64,000 nt of DNA from Diphasiastrum complanatum (taxonomy: Eukaryota > Streptophyta > Lycopodiopsida > Lycopodiales > Lycopodiaceae), in assembly GCA_029204225.1 (NCBI GenBank), contig CM055106.1:3499954-3563953 (forward strand). Reading direction: 5' to 3'. The notes under the pieces were generated by a model. It had not been told where the DNA came from. It was given only the letters and a program-made list of their open reading frames with translations, and did no database searches. The position numbers and the translations under genes are program-made. This document shows, piece by piece, positions 54,297 through 64,000 of this stretch; within the stretch, counting starts at the first letter, position 1; each line of letters starts with the position of its first letter.

Positions 54297-55411
54297 TTTT
54301 AGACTCGGATCTTCTTCCACCTCAACACACGTCAAAACGGCATCATTGTATATAATTTCAATATTTTTTCGTTTTGAATGTCCACTGGCTTCCAAGTCTT
54401 GATCGAGTGGCACCCATTTACCTTTATTTATTTTCCATCTTTGATAATAGAAGCATAAGCTCAACATTTGTTTTTCAATTTGATAACGGAAGCACATGGA
54501 AGACATTTTAAAACTGCATTCTAGTTCTCCATCTGATCTTTTGTCCCAGCCTTCATCCATAAGTTCAGATAATAAACTATCTGATAAATTTTTGCATACA
54601 AACATCGTTGGAGTTTTGTGTACATTGACACTTGAAAAGAAATCCACAAATATATTCAAGAAAATAAACCAACTCAATCAGACTGATTTTGATCTTGTGG
54701 TCATTTTTAATGAATTTTTTACATCATTATATATCTTGCAATGAAATGATCCTGAAACTGTAGCATCTGGTGCAATCCATTCATCACTTTCAAAACTAAG
54801 TAATGGAATTGGTACTATTTGTCCAAAATTTCCTTTTGTATCAGGAATGTACATTGATTCATAAAAAAAGATCCCACTATTAGCTAGATCTTTTGCAGTT
54901 CTACCTCGATATTGCAGCTATTGTCCAATATCAGTGTGAATAACATCTAACACACCTGCTAAAGATTCACTCGGCTCTCATTCATTTATGTTGGATGGAT
55001 ATAAATCTGCAAGAGAAAAATGATCAGATTGGCAAGTTTACTATTAGATATTTATGAATGACAAAAATCAAAGTATCAAAAATATCAATACTCACAGTTA
55101 CTTTTTTTGTGATTCTGACGGTTGAATCCTTGCATATTTATCTCTGAATGCGTATATACATGTTGGACTAGAATTTCAGAAATATATTTTCCTCCTGATG
55201 ATGTTCTGAAATTTAAAAATCTGGCCTTCCAATAAGATCGAAATGATAGTTTTGACCTTTTCCTTTTTCAAAATGCTCGTCTTGATGATGGATGCATCAA
55301 AACCCAAGAGTTTTTTGAATATTTTCTTGGCACCCATAATCCATTATCATCTGTCTCGTTGAATAGAAGCACAGAGTCGATTGAGGAGAACGGCTTCCTT
55401 GATGGCGCCAT
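54297..55411 (-). pseudogene. Unidentified intron-containing gene, minus strand
   Basis: The family is not recognised. The start is taken at the ATG at 55411 (MAPSRKPFSSIDSVLLF). Exon 1 (55411-55102) ends at a GTAACT donor; exon 2 (55006-54297) follows a pyrimidine-rich TTGCAG acceptor, and the intron is 95 bp. Exon 2 is a single frame of about 236 codons with three stops; it includes LANSGIFFYESMYIPDTKG, LLSFESDEWIAPDATVSGS, DEGWDKRSDGELECSF and KNIEIIYNDAVLTCVEVEE. Exon 1 has one TGA. The stops fit C-to-T decay of CGA/CAG codons. Copia-5 cuts the gene at 54296. Confidence 0.5.
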
Positions 55412-55885
55412 TTGTAATTTGCATGTAAAAATCTGAAACAATGAACTATGAATCTGAAAATTTGCATAGACAAAAAGCCATGAATCTGAGAAAATGTGTT
55501 GGCAAAAATTTGAAACACTGATCTATTTGGTGCCACAAATTAACTCTGGTTAACCTTGTTAACCATGATTTGACAATGCATATACATTAATGGTACATCG
55601 ATTTTCTCATCTCAACCATCTGTCATATTCATTTTCAATATTTTTGGGTCTCTTCGGGCAATGATGAGCTGGAAGGGCAGGCCTCATCAACCAATAGCAT
55701 TTCCACATGCTGCCCGACGAAATAACAACATATTTTAAAAGTTTTTATTTTATTTATATTTGGAAAATTCTACGTTACGTAGAACCCCGATTTCAAGGCT
55801 TCAATTGGTCCACATGGCAACGAAAATTGAAGGAATAAAAAATAAAAAAGTATCTTTTTCAAAGGCCCTCTTTGGGCTCTAAGTT
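55412..55885. other. Upstream flank of minus-strand gene remnant
   Basis: No gene. This would contain the promoter of the minus-strand gene; no clear TATA box stands out. Confidence 0.4.
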
Positions 55886-55922
55886 TTTCTAATGATTGGT
55901 TGGGTGGTTTTGCTCCATAGTC
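55886..55922 (+). repeat. Short LTR-B-like scrap
   Basis: About 35 bp ('attggttgggtggttttgctcca') match the inner part of LTR-B. It is too short to show how it arose. Confidence 0.4.
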
Positions 55923-55989
55923 TCTCTTGTGTTTTCATATCCTCATCTTAGGGGTTTTTCCCTCGTGGTCTTTACAGGAAGAGCTCCAT

Positions 55990-56415
55990 TTTGAATGGTA
56001 ATAGTTGACAGTCATCGAATGATCAAAGCATCATACTCTTGCTTCATAGTGTCATACCACTCCGTTGTATGGAGTACATCTTGGACACTTCTTGGCTCTT
56101 CATGAGAGATAAAAAAAGGCATAATTGGTGAATTCAACATCCACTTGCTTGCCTTTATCAATGTATGAGAGCCTCTTAGGCTCGGATCTTTCTCTCATGG
56201 ATCTTCTTGGTGAGAATACACGAGGATGCTCCTCCTCAAACCTCGACCCCATCACTTATTGATTGTCATCAATAGAGATAATAGAAGATGCATCTTGAGA
56301 TGCCTTGATCTCTGCCTCATCCAAGGTAGATTTTTGGTCTTCATGAAAAGTGACATCTCCAATAAGTTTGGAAGTAGAAAGCATATAGACTTTATATATG
56401 GTAAATAGAAATACA
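55990..56415 (-). pseudogene. Copia integrase-RT linker fragment
   Basis: The minus strand reads RRSMRERSEPKRLSYID, then a shifted HEEPRSVQDVLHTTEWYD and KQEYDALI, close to the copia-4 linker at 44010-44440. Neither integrase core nor RT core is attached. The right end joins a PP2A subunit fragment at about 56415. Confidence 0.8.
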
Positions 56416-56419
56416 CTTT

Positions 56420-56660
56420 GGCTTATGTAGAGGTATCAATCCCCGAAGTTCTTCTTTGGCTCATTGATGGTTCGGGCCCATGAATAATTTATGTTCTTCT
56501 TTAACAGGCAATGCAAACCTATTGATGATGCTACCAAGAATTTCCAAGAGCTCTACGATTACATTGTGCTTCTTCACCTCATAGATGAAACGATAGAAAA
56601 TAGTCTTCAAGAAGTCTCTCTCTCGGGGATCTTTTGAGTCGAAGAGCTATAGCAAGCGAA
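56420..56660 (-). pseudogene. PP2A B'/B56 regulatory subunit fragment
   Basis: On the minus strand, [15 protein letters not shown] is followed by [38 protein letters not shown] and, after a TGA, LIPLHKPKCISIY. These are hallmark blocks of the conserved HEAT-like core of the B56 (B') subunit of protein phosphatase 2A, which directs the phosphatase to its substrates. The segment that normally lies between DFLKT and IFYRF (with IYGKFMVHRPFIRK in the family) is missing, and two stops are present. It is a decayed or captured fragment, joined to copia linker DNA. Confidence 0.85.
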
Positions 56661-57240
56661 GAAAAAAAAGAGTGATTAATATACTACTGCTTTGCAAGCT
56701 TTGCATTTATCTTAGAAGATGCTACACATAGGAGGAATTCATAGACTAGCTGGAGATGCGGTGCTGGGTCCATGGCTGGTTCCTCTTCTTCTGCTTCGAA
56801 AGTGGCAAATGGCTACATTGCTAGCAACGAAGCTAAGCAAGGAAGCTCAAGCCAACCTAATTCCACCCACAAAACAACAACACTTCAACCCTCAAAAAAG
56901 CACATGGAATCTATCCATTCATGTATAACAAGTGTGAGCCATGCATAAGATTTGAAGCGCATAAACACCACATGTATATACTTTTTCTTTTGCTTTTGCT
57001 TTTCAGAATGGAATCTATCCATTCATGCATAATAAGCACGAGTCATGCATAGTAACGTGCATTCATGCATAGTAAAGCACCAAATTCATAGATGCATGTT
57101 ACTTTAGCCCTCAACAAAGGTTCAGGCCTTAAAAGTTTGGGCCGCCACAACAAATTAACCTTTAATGTTGACTTTTCTAACTCCATTGACCGACCTCAAC
57201 TCATAGTATTACCTTTGCAAGGCAAGGCCAAAAAAGAACT
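56661..57240. other. Unassigned, with a short direct duplication
   Basis: No gene is supported. A small plus-strand frame at about 56770-56930 (MAGSSSSASKVANGY) looks protein-like but has no partner exons. 'atggaatctatccattcatg' and the following ~25 bp occur twice, at about 56907 and 57008. Confidence 0.4.
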
Positions 57241-57249
57241 TCCTGCTTT

Positions 57250-60200
57250 TATTAATAAAAGATGGGAAAACCCATCAGAGTACAAATGAATGTAAAAAGC
57301 GTAAAGGCCATAAGGCGAATTGAGATACTGTACAAGTATAACAAAGCAACAATCTCGCAGAGTACCTACATAAGCCTACTGCTTGGTGTAACTCGCTAGT
57401 TAAGACAGTTGGAAGTTTAGGTAGTGCAGGAAGCTGTGAAGCAGCCGTTCCTACAACTACGGCACGTCGAAGTATTGCCTGAGTGCGTTGTAAAGTCATC
57501 GAAACTCGTTGACGATAATAAGCCATAATGATAGATAAAGGTGAGGCACCACGACCTTGGAGTTTCGCTGCAAAACCTGCACAGGAGGAGGATAGAAAAT
57601 CATCGAATTTCTTATGCAGGCACCCAAATGTTTCCAAAGCAAAAGGGATAAAGCCTTCTCCAGGAGTGCGATGTGAATAATCTCGCTCTTTATCTAGAGC
57701 TGCATGAGAAGCAGCGGCACCCTGAGTAGTTGAAGCACGACGAAGGAGGTCAGGCCGCGAAGGATCAGCAACAACAACATCCCCAAGCGTGCAAATAAGC
57801 CCTCGCACGAAAGAACAAGATCAACTCGACGCCGAGGCGACTGTGAATCAGACACAGGCAAGATGTGGGTCTGCTCCCGAACAACATGAAAGCCGCACTC
57901 ATGAGCAATAGATGCCAATATGTCACGAATGGAAACATGAGTCGCAGTACGCTCTCCGCCAGAAGGGCAACGCATGAGATGAGTGCCAATAGGATCAACA
58001 GGGTGACCACAGGAACATTTTGTCAAACCTGCCAGCACTGGATGAGGGAGACCCAACCTAACCCGAAGAGCGGTGAGAAACAACTCTGAAGAAAGGTGCA
58101 AGTGTGGAACAACAGGGCGCACAACAAGCCAAGCACCAGCACCCGGGCTTGCACAAGACAAAAGGCGAGCCCGAGTCTCATCGGAAGGTGAATCAATGAG
58201 AAGCTGAGTGAAAGCATAAGAGTGGAAGCGCTCCAAAAGATACTTCTGAAAATAAGCACGCTGATGGCTAAGCAGAGATTCAAAGGGAGGCAAAGAAGCT
58301 CGCACAGGTGGAGGAATGAGATCCTTGGCCGCATGAAGATGTTGTTGGAAAGGAGGAATGCCTGTTTCCACATGAGCTACTGAATCTAGAAGAATGGGCT
58401 TGTTGTCCTGCTGAAACCGAGAGATAAGTGCAGAGGCAACAAGGGCCCAACTTCCCATAAAAGCAGCTGGAGCAATAGAAGCTGTGCAAGAAAGACCAAC
58501 ACCTCCAGACGAAGCGGGAATAGAGACTTGTCGCTTAACGAACTGACCATTGGGAATACGAAAGGATTCTGAACCCATCAAGCGACCCAGAATATCTGAT
58601 AAAGTATTATCGAAATCCTGTAGCAAAGCCAAAACATCAGGAGAGGGAGGAACACACCGTAGAATATAACTTGGCCGTTGAGCGAAGCATTGAGTGAGAA
58701 TCCCTAGAGCAACTTGAGCATTGCCAAGCTTTGGTAGCAGATCAGCGTGACGAAGATGTGCGTACAAAGTGTTCCGCAAAGAGGAAGCCACAAAATCCAA
58801 GAAACCTATAGGAATACCAAGCACTCTAATCCCATCAACCGGAGTATTGAAACCTGTAGGTAAAGGGAGCTCAGGAAGGAGGCCCTGAGGACACCAAGCA
58901 ACGCACTTAGAGGGATTGACAGTGAGGCCCAAAGCCGAAAGTTGCTGAGAGAAATGTAGGAAAGCCGGAAAGACGTCATTAGTAGGTCCCACAATATGCG
59001 TGTCATCAGCAACAGAGGGAAACAAACAAGAAGGAAAAGCAGCAGAAGAAGCACGCAATGCCCGAAAGTGCGCCAAAGCAAAAAGAACACCACCCAAGGG
59101 ATCACCTTGTCTAATACCATCAGCAAACGAGATAACCGAAACATCACCTAAGCGAGAAGCATGACTGAAATATAGAGGCGCATCCATGGAATAAAAAGAG
59201 CGAACAAACGGGATGAGCTGAGCCAGAGGACCGTGAGCCGAACGAAGTTCTTCGAAAATGGCCCCTTGGGAAACAGAATTGAAAGCATTTTTAACATCCA
59301 CCTGAAGGACAACCCAATCTGGATGAAGATCCAAGGTAGCACGCAAAGCATGTATGACTGTCTCGCAACCGCCAGGAGTAGCACAACCAAACTGATGAGG
59401 AAATAGGTGGTCATGAAAACTGTCACGAAGCTGAAAACCAAGAGCCCTAGAAACCAATCTGTATAAAACCTCTCCAACAGCAATGGGACGCACTCCACCG
59501 CCAGGCTTATCCAAGGCTATCAAACGAGCAGCACCAAGAATACGAGCAATAGAAAGACGAATACGGCCACATGCTACGAAAGAGCAAACTTGAAAGAGCA
59601 AACCAAACCCGCTAGCAGAGTCATCAGGAGAAAAACAGTCACGAAGATGCTCGAAAACCATACCAGAAGGACCCCCAGTTGCCAAATGAGGGCTGCGCAG
59701 AAAAGCATTAAGAAAATGAGATTCTGAGAGCTGCAAATCGGAATCAGGTTCAAAGTCCTCAACAAAAGAAGGAAGGGAGTCATTTGCCAATGGGTGAAAA
59801 AGCTCCAAAGCCTGAAGGGTGGCAGCAGAAGGAGTAGCTGGACTTGTAGGAGCTAGAGCACGAGCTGCACGAGAATACTCACCCACTTGCCCAAGTAAAA
59901 CACAGCGACGCAACCGACGATGAACAGGGGGTATAGAAACACCATCTGAAGTCGAATCCCGCTGAGCAGCAAGCGCATGACAGCGAAGGAAATGCTCTTC
60001 TTGCAGATTTTCCCAATCTCCTGACATAAAGCGACGAATCCTGTTGCGAGTTTCCCTATGAACAGCATCACCACCCCGGGGAGGCAGAGGCAAACACCAG
60101 AGAGGAAAAAGCAAAAAGGCATGCCAAGCTGCAATATCAGAAGGGTTGGAAGCCAGACGAGACAAAGGTAAGGACAAAGCTCTCTGGACGTCTAAGCGCA

Positions 60201-60700
60201 AGGCAAAGGGAATGTGTGCATAAAGACGAGGACGAGGAAAACCCAAGTGAAAAGCGGTCAAAATATCAAGGGAGCAAATCCAGGTCCAAGCCGAGTCAGG
60301 TGGCGAAGTGGGAGCAGGATGAGATGCAAGGTCGACATTGGTTAATGCAAGTTGTTGACGAAAAGCAGAGCAAGCGTTATGATGGCGAGAAAGACCGGCA
60401 CCTTACACATAAAACCGACCACAGCCTGCACATGGAACACGGGGGCGAGAAGAGGAAGAAGGAGAAAGCTGAGAAACAGAAAGAGAGGAAGAAAGCTGAT
60501 GGCGAAGATGGGGCGGACAGTATGGCACCACCTGGCCAGAGGAGACAAGCGAGGAATCCGCAACATCACGGTGGGCTTCACGCGCGCATTGCAAAGGATG
60601 AGAAGATTCTTGAGGAACCATATTGACAGGTAAAGATCCAGCCGCTGCCTCCAAAGATTCCAAAAATTAGTGTGAAGCCTCCTTGTTGGCCAACAAGACC
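57250..60700 (-). mobile_element. LINE-like non-LTR element with endonuclease-like tail
   Basis: A minus-strand element of about 3.4 kb whose single long frame (57275-60663) encodes zinc finger, reverse transcriptase and a C-terminal CCHC plus restriction-like endonuclease-type region. No LTRs surround it. A truncated relative lies at 27310-27775/21166-21470, so the family is repeated. The 3' end contains AATAAA-like sequence ('tattaataaaag', near 57250). I could not define target duplications. Confidence 0.75.
57275..60663 (-). pseudogene. LINE-like protein: zinc finger, RT, endonuclease-like
   Basis: The frame opens after a stop at 60667 (first ATG 60621). An N-terminal CAGCGRFYV...HHNAC zinc finger is crossed by one TAA at 60403-60405. 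In the 855-codon core (60261-57694) RT motifs are RPIAVGEVLYRLVSRAL (258-274), motif A VDVKNAFNSVS (321-331), motif B GIRQGDPLGG (382-391) and catalytic ADDTHIVG (418-425). Near 752 is CSCGHPVDPIGTHLMRC, then GGERTATH and RRRVDLVLS. After a frameshift near 57797 come TLGDVVVADPSR and FALETFGCLHKKFDDFL. The order matches early-branching LINEs; the nuclease assignment is inferred. Confidence 0.78.
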
Positions 60701-61140
60701 CTGCTACGAATCCTGCAGGCTTTGCTTTTCAGTAGAATGAGTTTTCAAAGATTAACGCCAGTGACTGGCTGCCCTACAATCTGTCCTGACCCATTTATAA
60801 CTCTAACTGTATGCTTGCTTATCCAAACCTGGAGAAATCTAGCTGTGATAGGTCGCCATACTCAAGTCATCATCTACAATCCTATGCCACTCCTCGAGCT
60901 CCATATAGCTCGACTCAGTATCAGCTGCAGCTGCAGCTGCAGTATCCCTGTGATGGGTTGAAGTTGGAACGGGACATGAATCAAGATGCGGGTAATGAGC
61001 GATTTAGATTATTCTGCTGAGCTTTACGCCTGCAGCCAGTCACTAGGGTGGCAAACAGATCAACCACCGGCAACCAATCTTTTGTTGTTGCAGCTTCAAG
61101 AGCTACTATCAAGCGTGCTGCCTGCATATGATAATTGTAG
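60701..61140 (+). pseudogene. Possible exon pair of an unidentified gene
   Basis: A plus-strand stretch reads FSKINASDWLPYNLS, then after a TGA MLAYPNLEKSSCDRSPYSSH, PRAPYSSTQYQLQLQLQYP and LKLERDMNQDAG. A TTGCTTTTCAG acceptor-like sequence precedes it (about 60730), a GGTAATGAG donor-like site follows at about 60991, and another TTGTTGTTGCAG acceptor lies at about 61092, followed by a short open piece. I do not know the family. The Gln-rich run comes from a 'cagctg' repeat. It may be a decayed host gene. Confidence 0.3.
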
Positions 61141-61141
61141 A

Positions 61142-61184
61142 TACTAGTTGGTAGTAACTAGAATACTAGTTAGTAGTAACTAGA
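61142..61184. repeat. 22-bp tandem duplication
   Basis: 'actagttggtagtaactaga' is followed at once by the near-identical 'actagttagtagtaactaga'. The unit is itself partly palindromic. Confidence 0.75.
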
Positions 61185-61403
61185 GTGAGGAGCCTAGAAG
61201 CTATATTTGCAATGTCCTCGATCAATAGGTCGAAGCTATATGCTAGAATCCAAAAGGTGTAATTTGCATCCCCAAATCTCCCATGGCCTTGCAATTCGTG
61301 GCATTGTCAATAACGACTTGCACAACAATGTGAGGTCCTACATCCGCCATGGCTTGCGTGATGTATGAGTACATGTACTGACCTATAACAAATTGCAATG
61401 AGC

Positions 61404-61622
61404 ATTGAGCATCATATTTCGAAATATAACGTGTAAAACTCTAATTGAGTGGTTGACTGCGACCAGCATGGCGCAGGCTTCAATCCCAGCCATTGTGTAG
61501 TGACATTGTAAGGAGCTTGCTCCGCTCTTGGCATTGCCCAGATGGCATGGTCAGGCTGTATATATTGTGTATAACCCACTAGTGGCGTAACTCTGTATCC
61601 CAAAAAAAAAAATTGAGCATCA
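61404..61622 (+). mobile_element. tRNA-derived SINE with 11-bp duplication
   Basis: The insert at 61415-61611 is flanked by perfect copies of ATTGAGCATCA (61404-61414 and 61612-61622). It carries a tRNA-like A-box region (TAATTGAGTGG, 61442-61452) and a B-box-like GGCTTCAATCC at 61476-61486, both pol III promoter elements. It ends in a poly-A run after 'actctgtatccc'. Size, tail and duplication fit a SINE moved by a LINE machinery through target-primed reverse transcription. A minus-strand frame across it is spurious. Confidence 0.85.
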
Positions 61623-62780
61623 ACTCTTGATATATGAGCCTCAAATTAATTAAGCTTTTGATTAGCAATGCGCATTCCAACATGTGCCATGAGCTCATCT
61701 GAAACAAGTGCTAGGTGACAATGATTTGATGACTCTCAAAAACACATTGCCCACACATGAAGATACTAAGATATTAATTATATGTCGCCTCTTGTCACTC
61801 CAACAATCAATTATGATGGTGCACTTCTATAGGTTCCCTAAATCACAATTCCAAAAGTATCTAAAATCTCAATTCTAACCTAACTCAACTTTCAAGCTTT
61901 TACTTCCAATATCTAAGTTCTAGCTCCCTATTACCTATATTTTAATTCCTTACTTTCCTAAAGGCTGACCGCGAGCTCTAGTTTCTCACCTTTTTCTCCG
62001 CATGTAGATGAGGTATATTATGAATATTCGAAGGCATCATCCATACAATACAAGACCAAATAGGAATTGCAAGATTAAAAAACGATGTTACTTCAGTATG
62101 CATGTTGTCCAATTTTAATCAAGGGAACCTGACAGGTGCTTTTGAACAACATCATGCTTCTGCTAGGCCGTGTTGTGATGACAAAATCCTTCATGAATGA
62201 GATTAGTCCAGCTTCCTCTGTTTTGGCTACATAAAAAACCAAAATAACCAATAAAAAATTTGCATCATGAAAGTTTCAAACTGCATAATTCTATTACCTT
62301 CTTTGCAAACTAATGCATAACCCATGCAACTTGAAAGGTACTTGTTATCAAGAAAGATCCATCACGGTACAGATCTCCTAAGCCATTCCTCCAGTAAGTC
62401 GGAAGAAAGCAATCCTTAGTAAAATAAATTTGAATGTTCTACAACCAAAGCTAGCAAGCGCTAACAGTAAATTTTCTCTCATTACTTGGAAAAGTTGCAC
62501 TTTTTTATATTTTACAGCAAAATCCCTTGAGCATGGTACAAGGACATGGTGAACAGTACAATGATGAATATAGGAATGTTTCAAACCATGAAAAAACTTC
62601 CATGGTCTAGCCAGCTTTGCTACATCACTTGATGTCCTAAACACCTTTTATATGAGCATCACAAGTGGCATATGAGAGGGAATAGCCTGGAATGTTACTA
62701 AGCCACTAAGAGCGGTTGAGTCATTCAACTCTTAAACTTCAACAAAAGAGCCGTATGTCAGATTTTTGGTACAAGCACAA
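61623..62780. other. 3' flank of host gene, no gene seen
   Basis: No coding region. The part next to 62780 is probably the 3' untranslated region of the minus-strand gene that ends at 62781; a minus-strand frame at 62378-62644 has no recognisable motif. Confidence 0.5.
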
Positions 62781-64000
62781 TCACCATTCTGACTTTGTAT
62801 ATGGAGCCAAAAACATATCATTTTTCAAAGTCTCGAACAACTCTGACACAACTGTTCTCGACTGGCTTGTAGAAGGGGATAAAGCATATGGCCCACTTAA
62901 TCTGGTTGCCTCAACAGAACTACCTGATACTCTTGGTAGCTGTGCGAACTGACGATCGTCTTCATTAACTTGTGAGTTGGTCGCACTACTAAGACTTGGA
63001 AATGTGTTGATTGACTTGCTTAAAAACCCCATATTTCTCAATATACTGTCATCAAAAGCTGCTGCCATACTTGAATCCAGCCCTTCACTCAATCTTAACA
63101 ACCGATCAGTTCCACTAGCCCGGGATGAAGGGTTGGTAGACCTACTGTCTACGCTAGCTAGTCCGCCTGCAACTGGCATCAAACATGTTTGCCTATCGGC
63201 CATACATAAATCATCATTCCTGGAACTGCCCCATCTCTCATATTCCTTGTCAGTCTTGATCCTATCTGGTTTCTCAATCTGTTGAGATTTTGAGGGGCTG
63301 AAAGGAACCTCTGGGTTAGAAATACGAGAATCTTTTAATTGAGAGAGGTGACAGATTTCACTATGTGACAAAGCATTTTGGTCATCACAGGATTCTGCAT
63401 CTCTGACACTAGCAGCACTTGGGTTTGTCTGCAAACCACTCCAAGCACCATTGCACAAATCAATATTACCTGAAGTAGTAGCATTCAACCAGGTGGACAG
63501 ATTCAAGTCTCCTGTTGTACTTGCATTTCCTAGAGGAGATGATGGCAAAACTTTCACTGAATGCTTCTCATACCGTTTAGACAATTTCTTAGCAGTACAG
63601 TCTGGAGCCGAATTCAAAGGAAGCCATACATTTTCAAAAGTCTGGTTCTGACTACCTGTAGATATTGTACCAGTTTGACATGCCACAGATGAAGGCTGGG
63701 ATAGAAGTGATTGGCCAAATAGCTTTATATCGCCTCCACGCACTATTTGTGCCATTTGAGTTTCACAAGACATGCTCAAATTTTTTTGATTCCTTGGCTC
63801 AGATGTAGTTTCACAAAGTGTTTGGCAATCAACTTGGCCAGCTTGACAAGGCACTTCAATGGTAGTCATGATTGATGGCAATGCACATTTGGATAAAGGA
63901 GAAGATACAGCAAGTTGACTCGGTTCTCTCTGTTCTTGATCTGTGAAATGATCATTTTGATGTGGCTGTACATGTTCTCGTGACTTAGCACCCTGCTTTA
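62781..64000 (-). CDS. Host gene 3' coding end, possible NCoR-like SANT protein
   Basis: An uninterrupted minus-strand frame of about 406 codons runs from the window edge to a stop at 62781, so this is the C-terminal part of a larger protein. It is Ser/Asn-rich with no retroelement motif. One block, GGDIKLFGQSLLSQPSS, resembles the D-V-K-L-F-G motif found in plant NCoR-like SANT proteins (POWERDRESS type, histone-deacetylase partners), but this rests on one motif from memory. Other blocks are NLSTWLNATTSGNIDL, RLSEGLDSSMAAAFDD and a C-terminal LFETLKNDMFLAPYTKSEW. The open frame and its composition argue for a working nuclear gene. Confidence 0.6.
   Translation of the reverse strand, partial: KQGAKSREHVQPHQNDHFTDQEQREPSQLAVSSPLSKCALPSIMTTIEVPCQAGQVDCQTLCETTSEPRNQKNLSMSCETQMAQIVRGGDIKLFGQSLLSQPSSVACQTGTISTGSQNQTFENVWLPLNSAPDCTAKKLSKRYEKHSVKVLPSSPLGNASTTGDLNLSTWLNATTSGNIDLCNGAWSGLQTNPSAASVRDAESCDDQNALSHSEICHLSQLKDSRISNPEVPFSPSKSQQIEKPDRIKTDKEYERWGSSRNDDLCMADRQTCLMPVAGGLASVDSRSTNPSSRASGTDRLLRLSEGLDSSMAAAFDDSILRNMGFLSKSINTFPSLSSATNSQVNEDDRQFAQLPRVSGSSVEATRLSGPYALSPSTSQSRTVVSELFETLKNDMFLAPYTKSEW

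Noticed and set aside
58806-59498. Leu-rich minus-strand frames resembling membrane proteins
   Set aside because: They are other-frame readings of the LINE-like RT region.
60216-60626. 136-codon plus-strand Lys/Arg/Glu-rich frame
   Set aside because: It is antisense to the zinc-finger region of the LINE-like protein, which has recognisable motifs on the minus strand.
61412-61603. 63-codon minus-strand frame
   Set aside because: It is the reverse reading of the SINE body.

Overview
This window looks like repeat-rich nuclear DNA from a land plant. The evidence is dense Ty1/copia and Ty3/gypsy LTR retrotransposons, primer-binding sites complementary to plant initiator-Met and Asp tRNAs, GT-AG introns, a tRNA-derived SINE and a fragment of a PP2A B'/B56 subunit gene. 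The heavy nesting and a LINE-like element with a restriction-like endonuclease tail fit a large-genome lineage. A fern or another non-seed plant is my guess, but the species cannot be fixed from sequence. Nearly every long open frame belongs to a mobile element.

Layout. 1-11 kb: LTR-B and LTR-A remnants, one 789-bp copia LTR, the degenerate minus-strand element copia-1 (4739-9112), a gypsy gag scrap and an isolated LTR-A. 11-16.5 kb: a copia RT/RNase H fragment joined to copia-2 (12605-16480), which has lost its reverse transcriptase. 17.5-19.1 kb: a copia 3' end with its LTR. 21.5-27.3 kb: copia-3, an almost intact element with 650-bp LTRs and a 5-bp target duplication, inserted in a 5'-truncated LINE copy. 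29-41.5 kb: LTR remnants, then a minus-strand gypsy element lacking RNase H. A young non-autonomous LTR element (32101-37348, duplication TGTAC) sits inside its integrase. 42-48 kb: a second gypsy 5' end joined to truncated copia-4. 48-55.4 kb: two unidentified intron-containing gene remnants, convergent, the minus-strand one split by copia-5 (50107-54296), which lacks integrase. 56 kb: a copia scrap next to a PP2A B' fragment. 57.2-60.7 kb: a LINE-like element with zinc finger, RT and a CCHC/endonuclease-like tail. 61.4 kb: a SINE with an 11-bp duplication. 62.8-64 kb: a host gene 3' coding end running off the window.

The elements appear as an interacting population. Several are partial in complementary ways (no RT, no INT, no RNase H, no pol), yet some of the broken ones have nearly identical LTRs and clean duplications, which points to mobilisation in trans. 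The best candidates for new biology are the LINE-like element, the two unidentified split genes, and a UGA codon shared by two copia copies at the gag/protease boundary.
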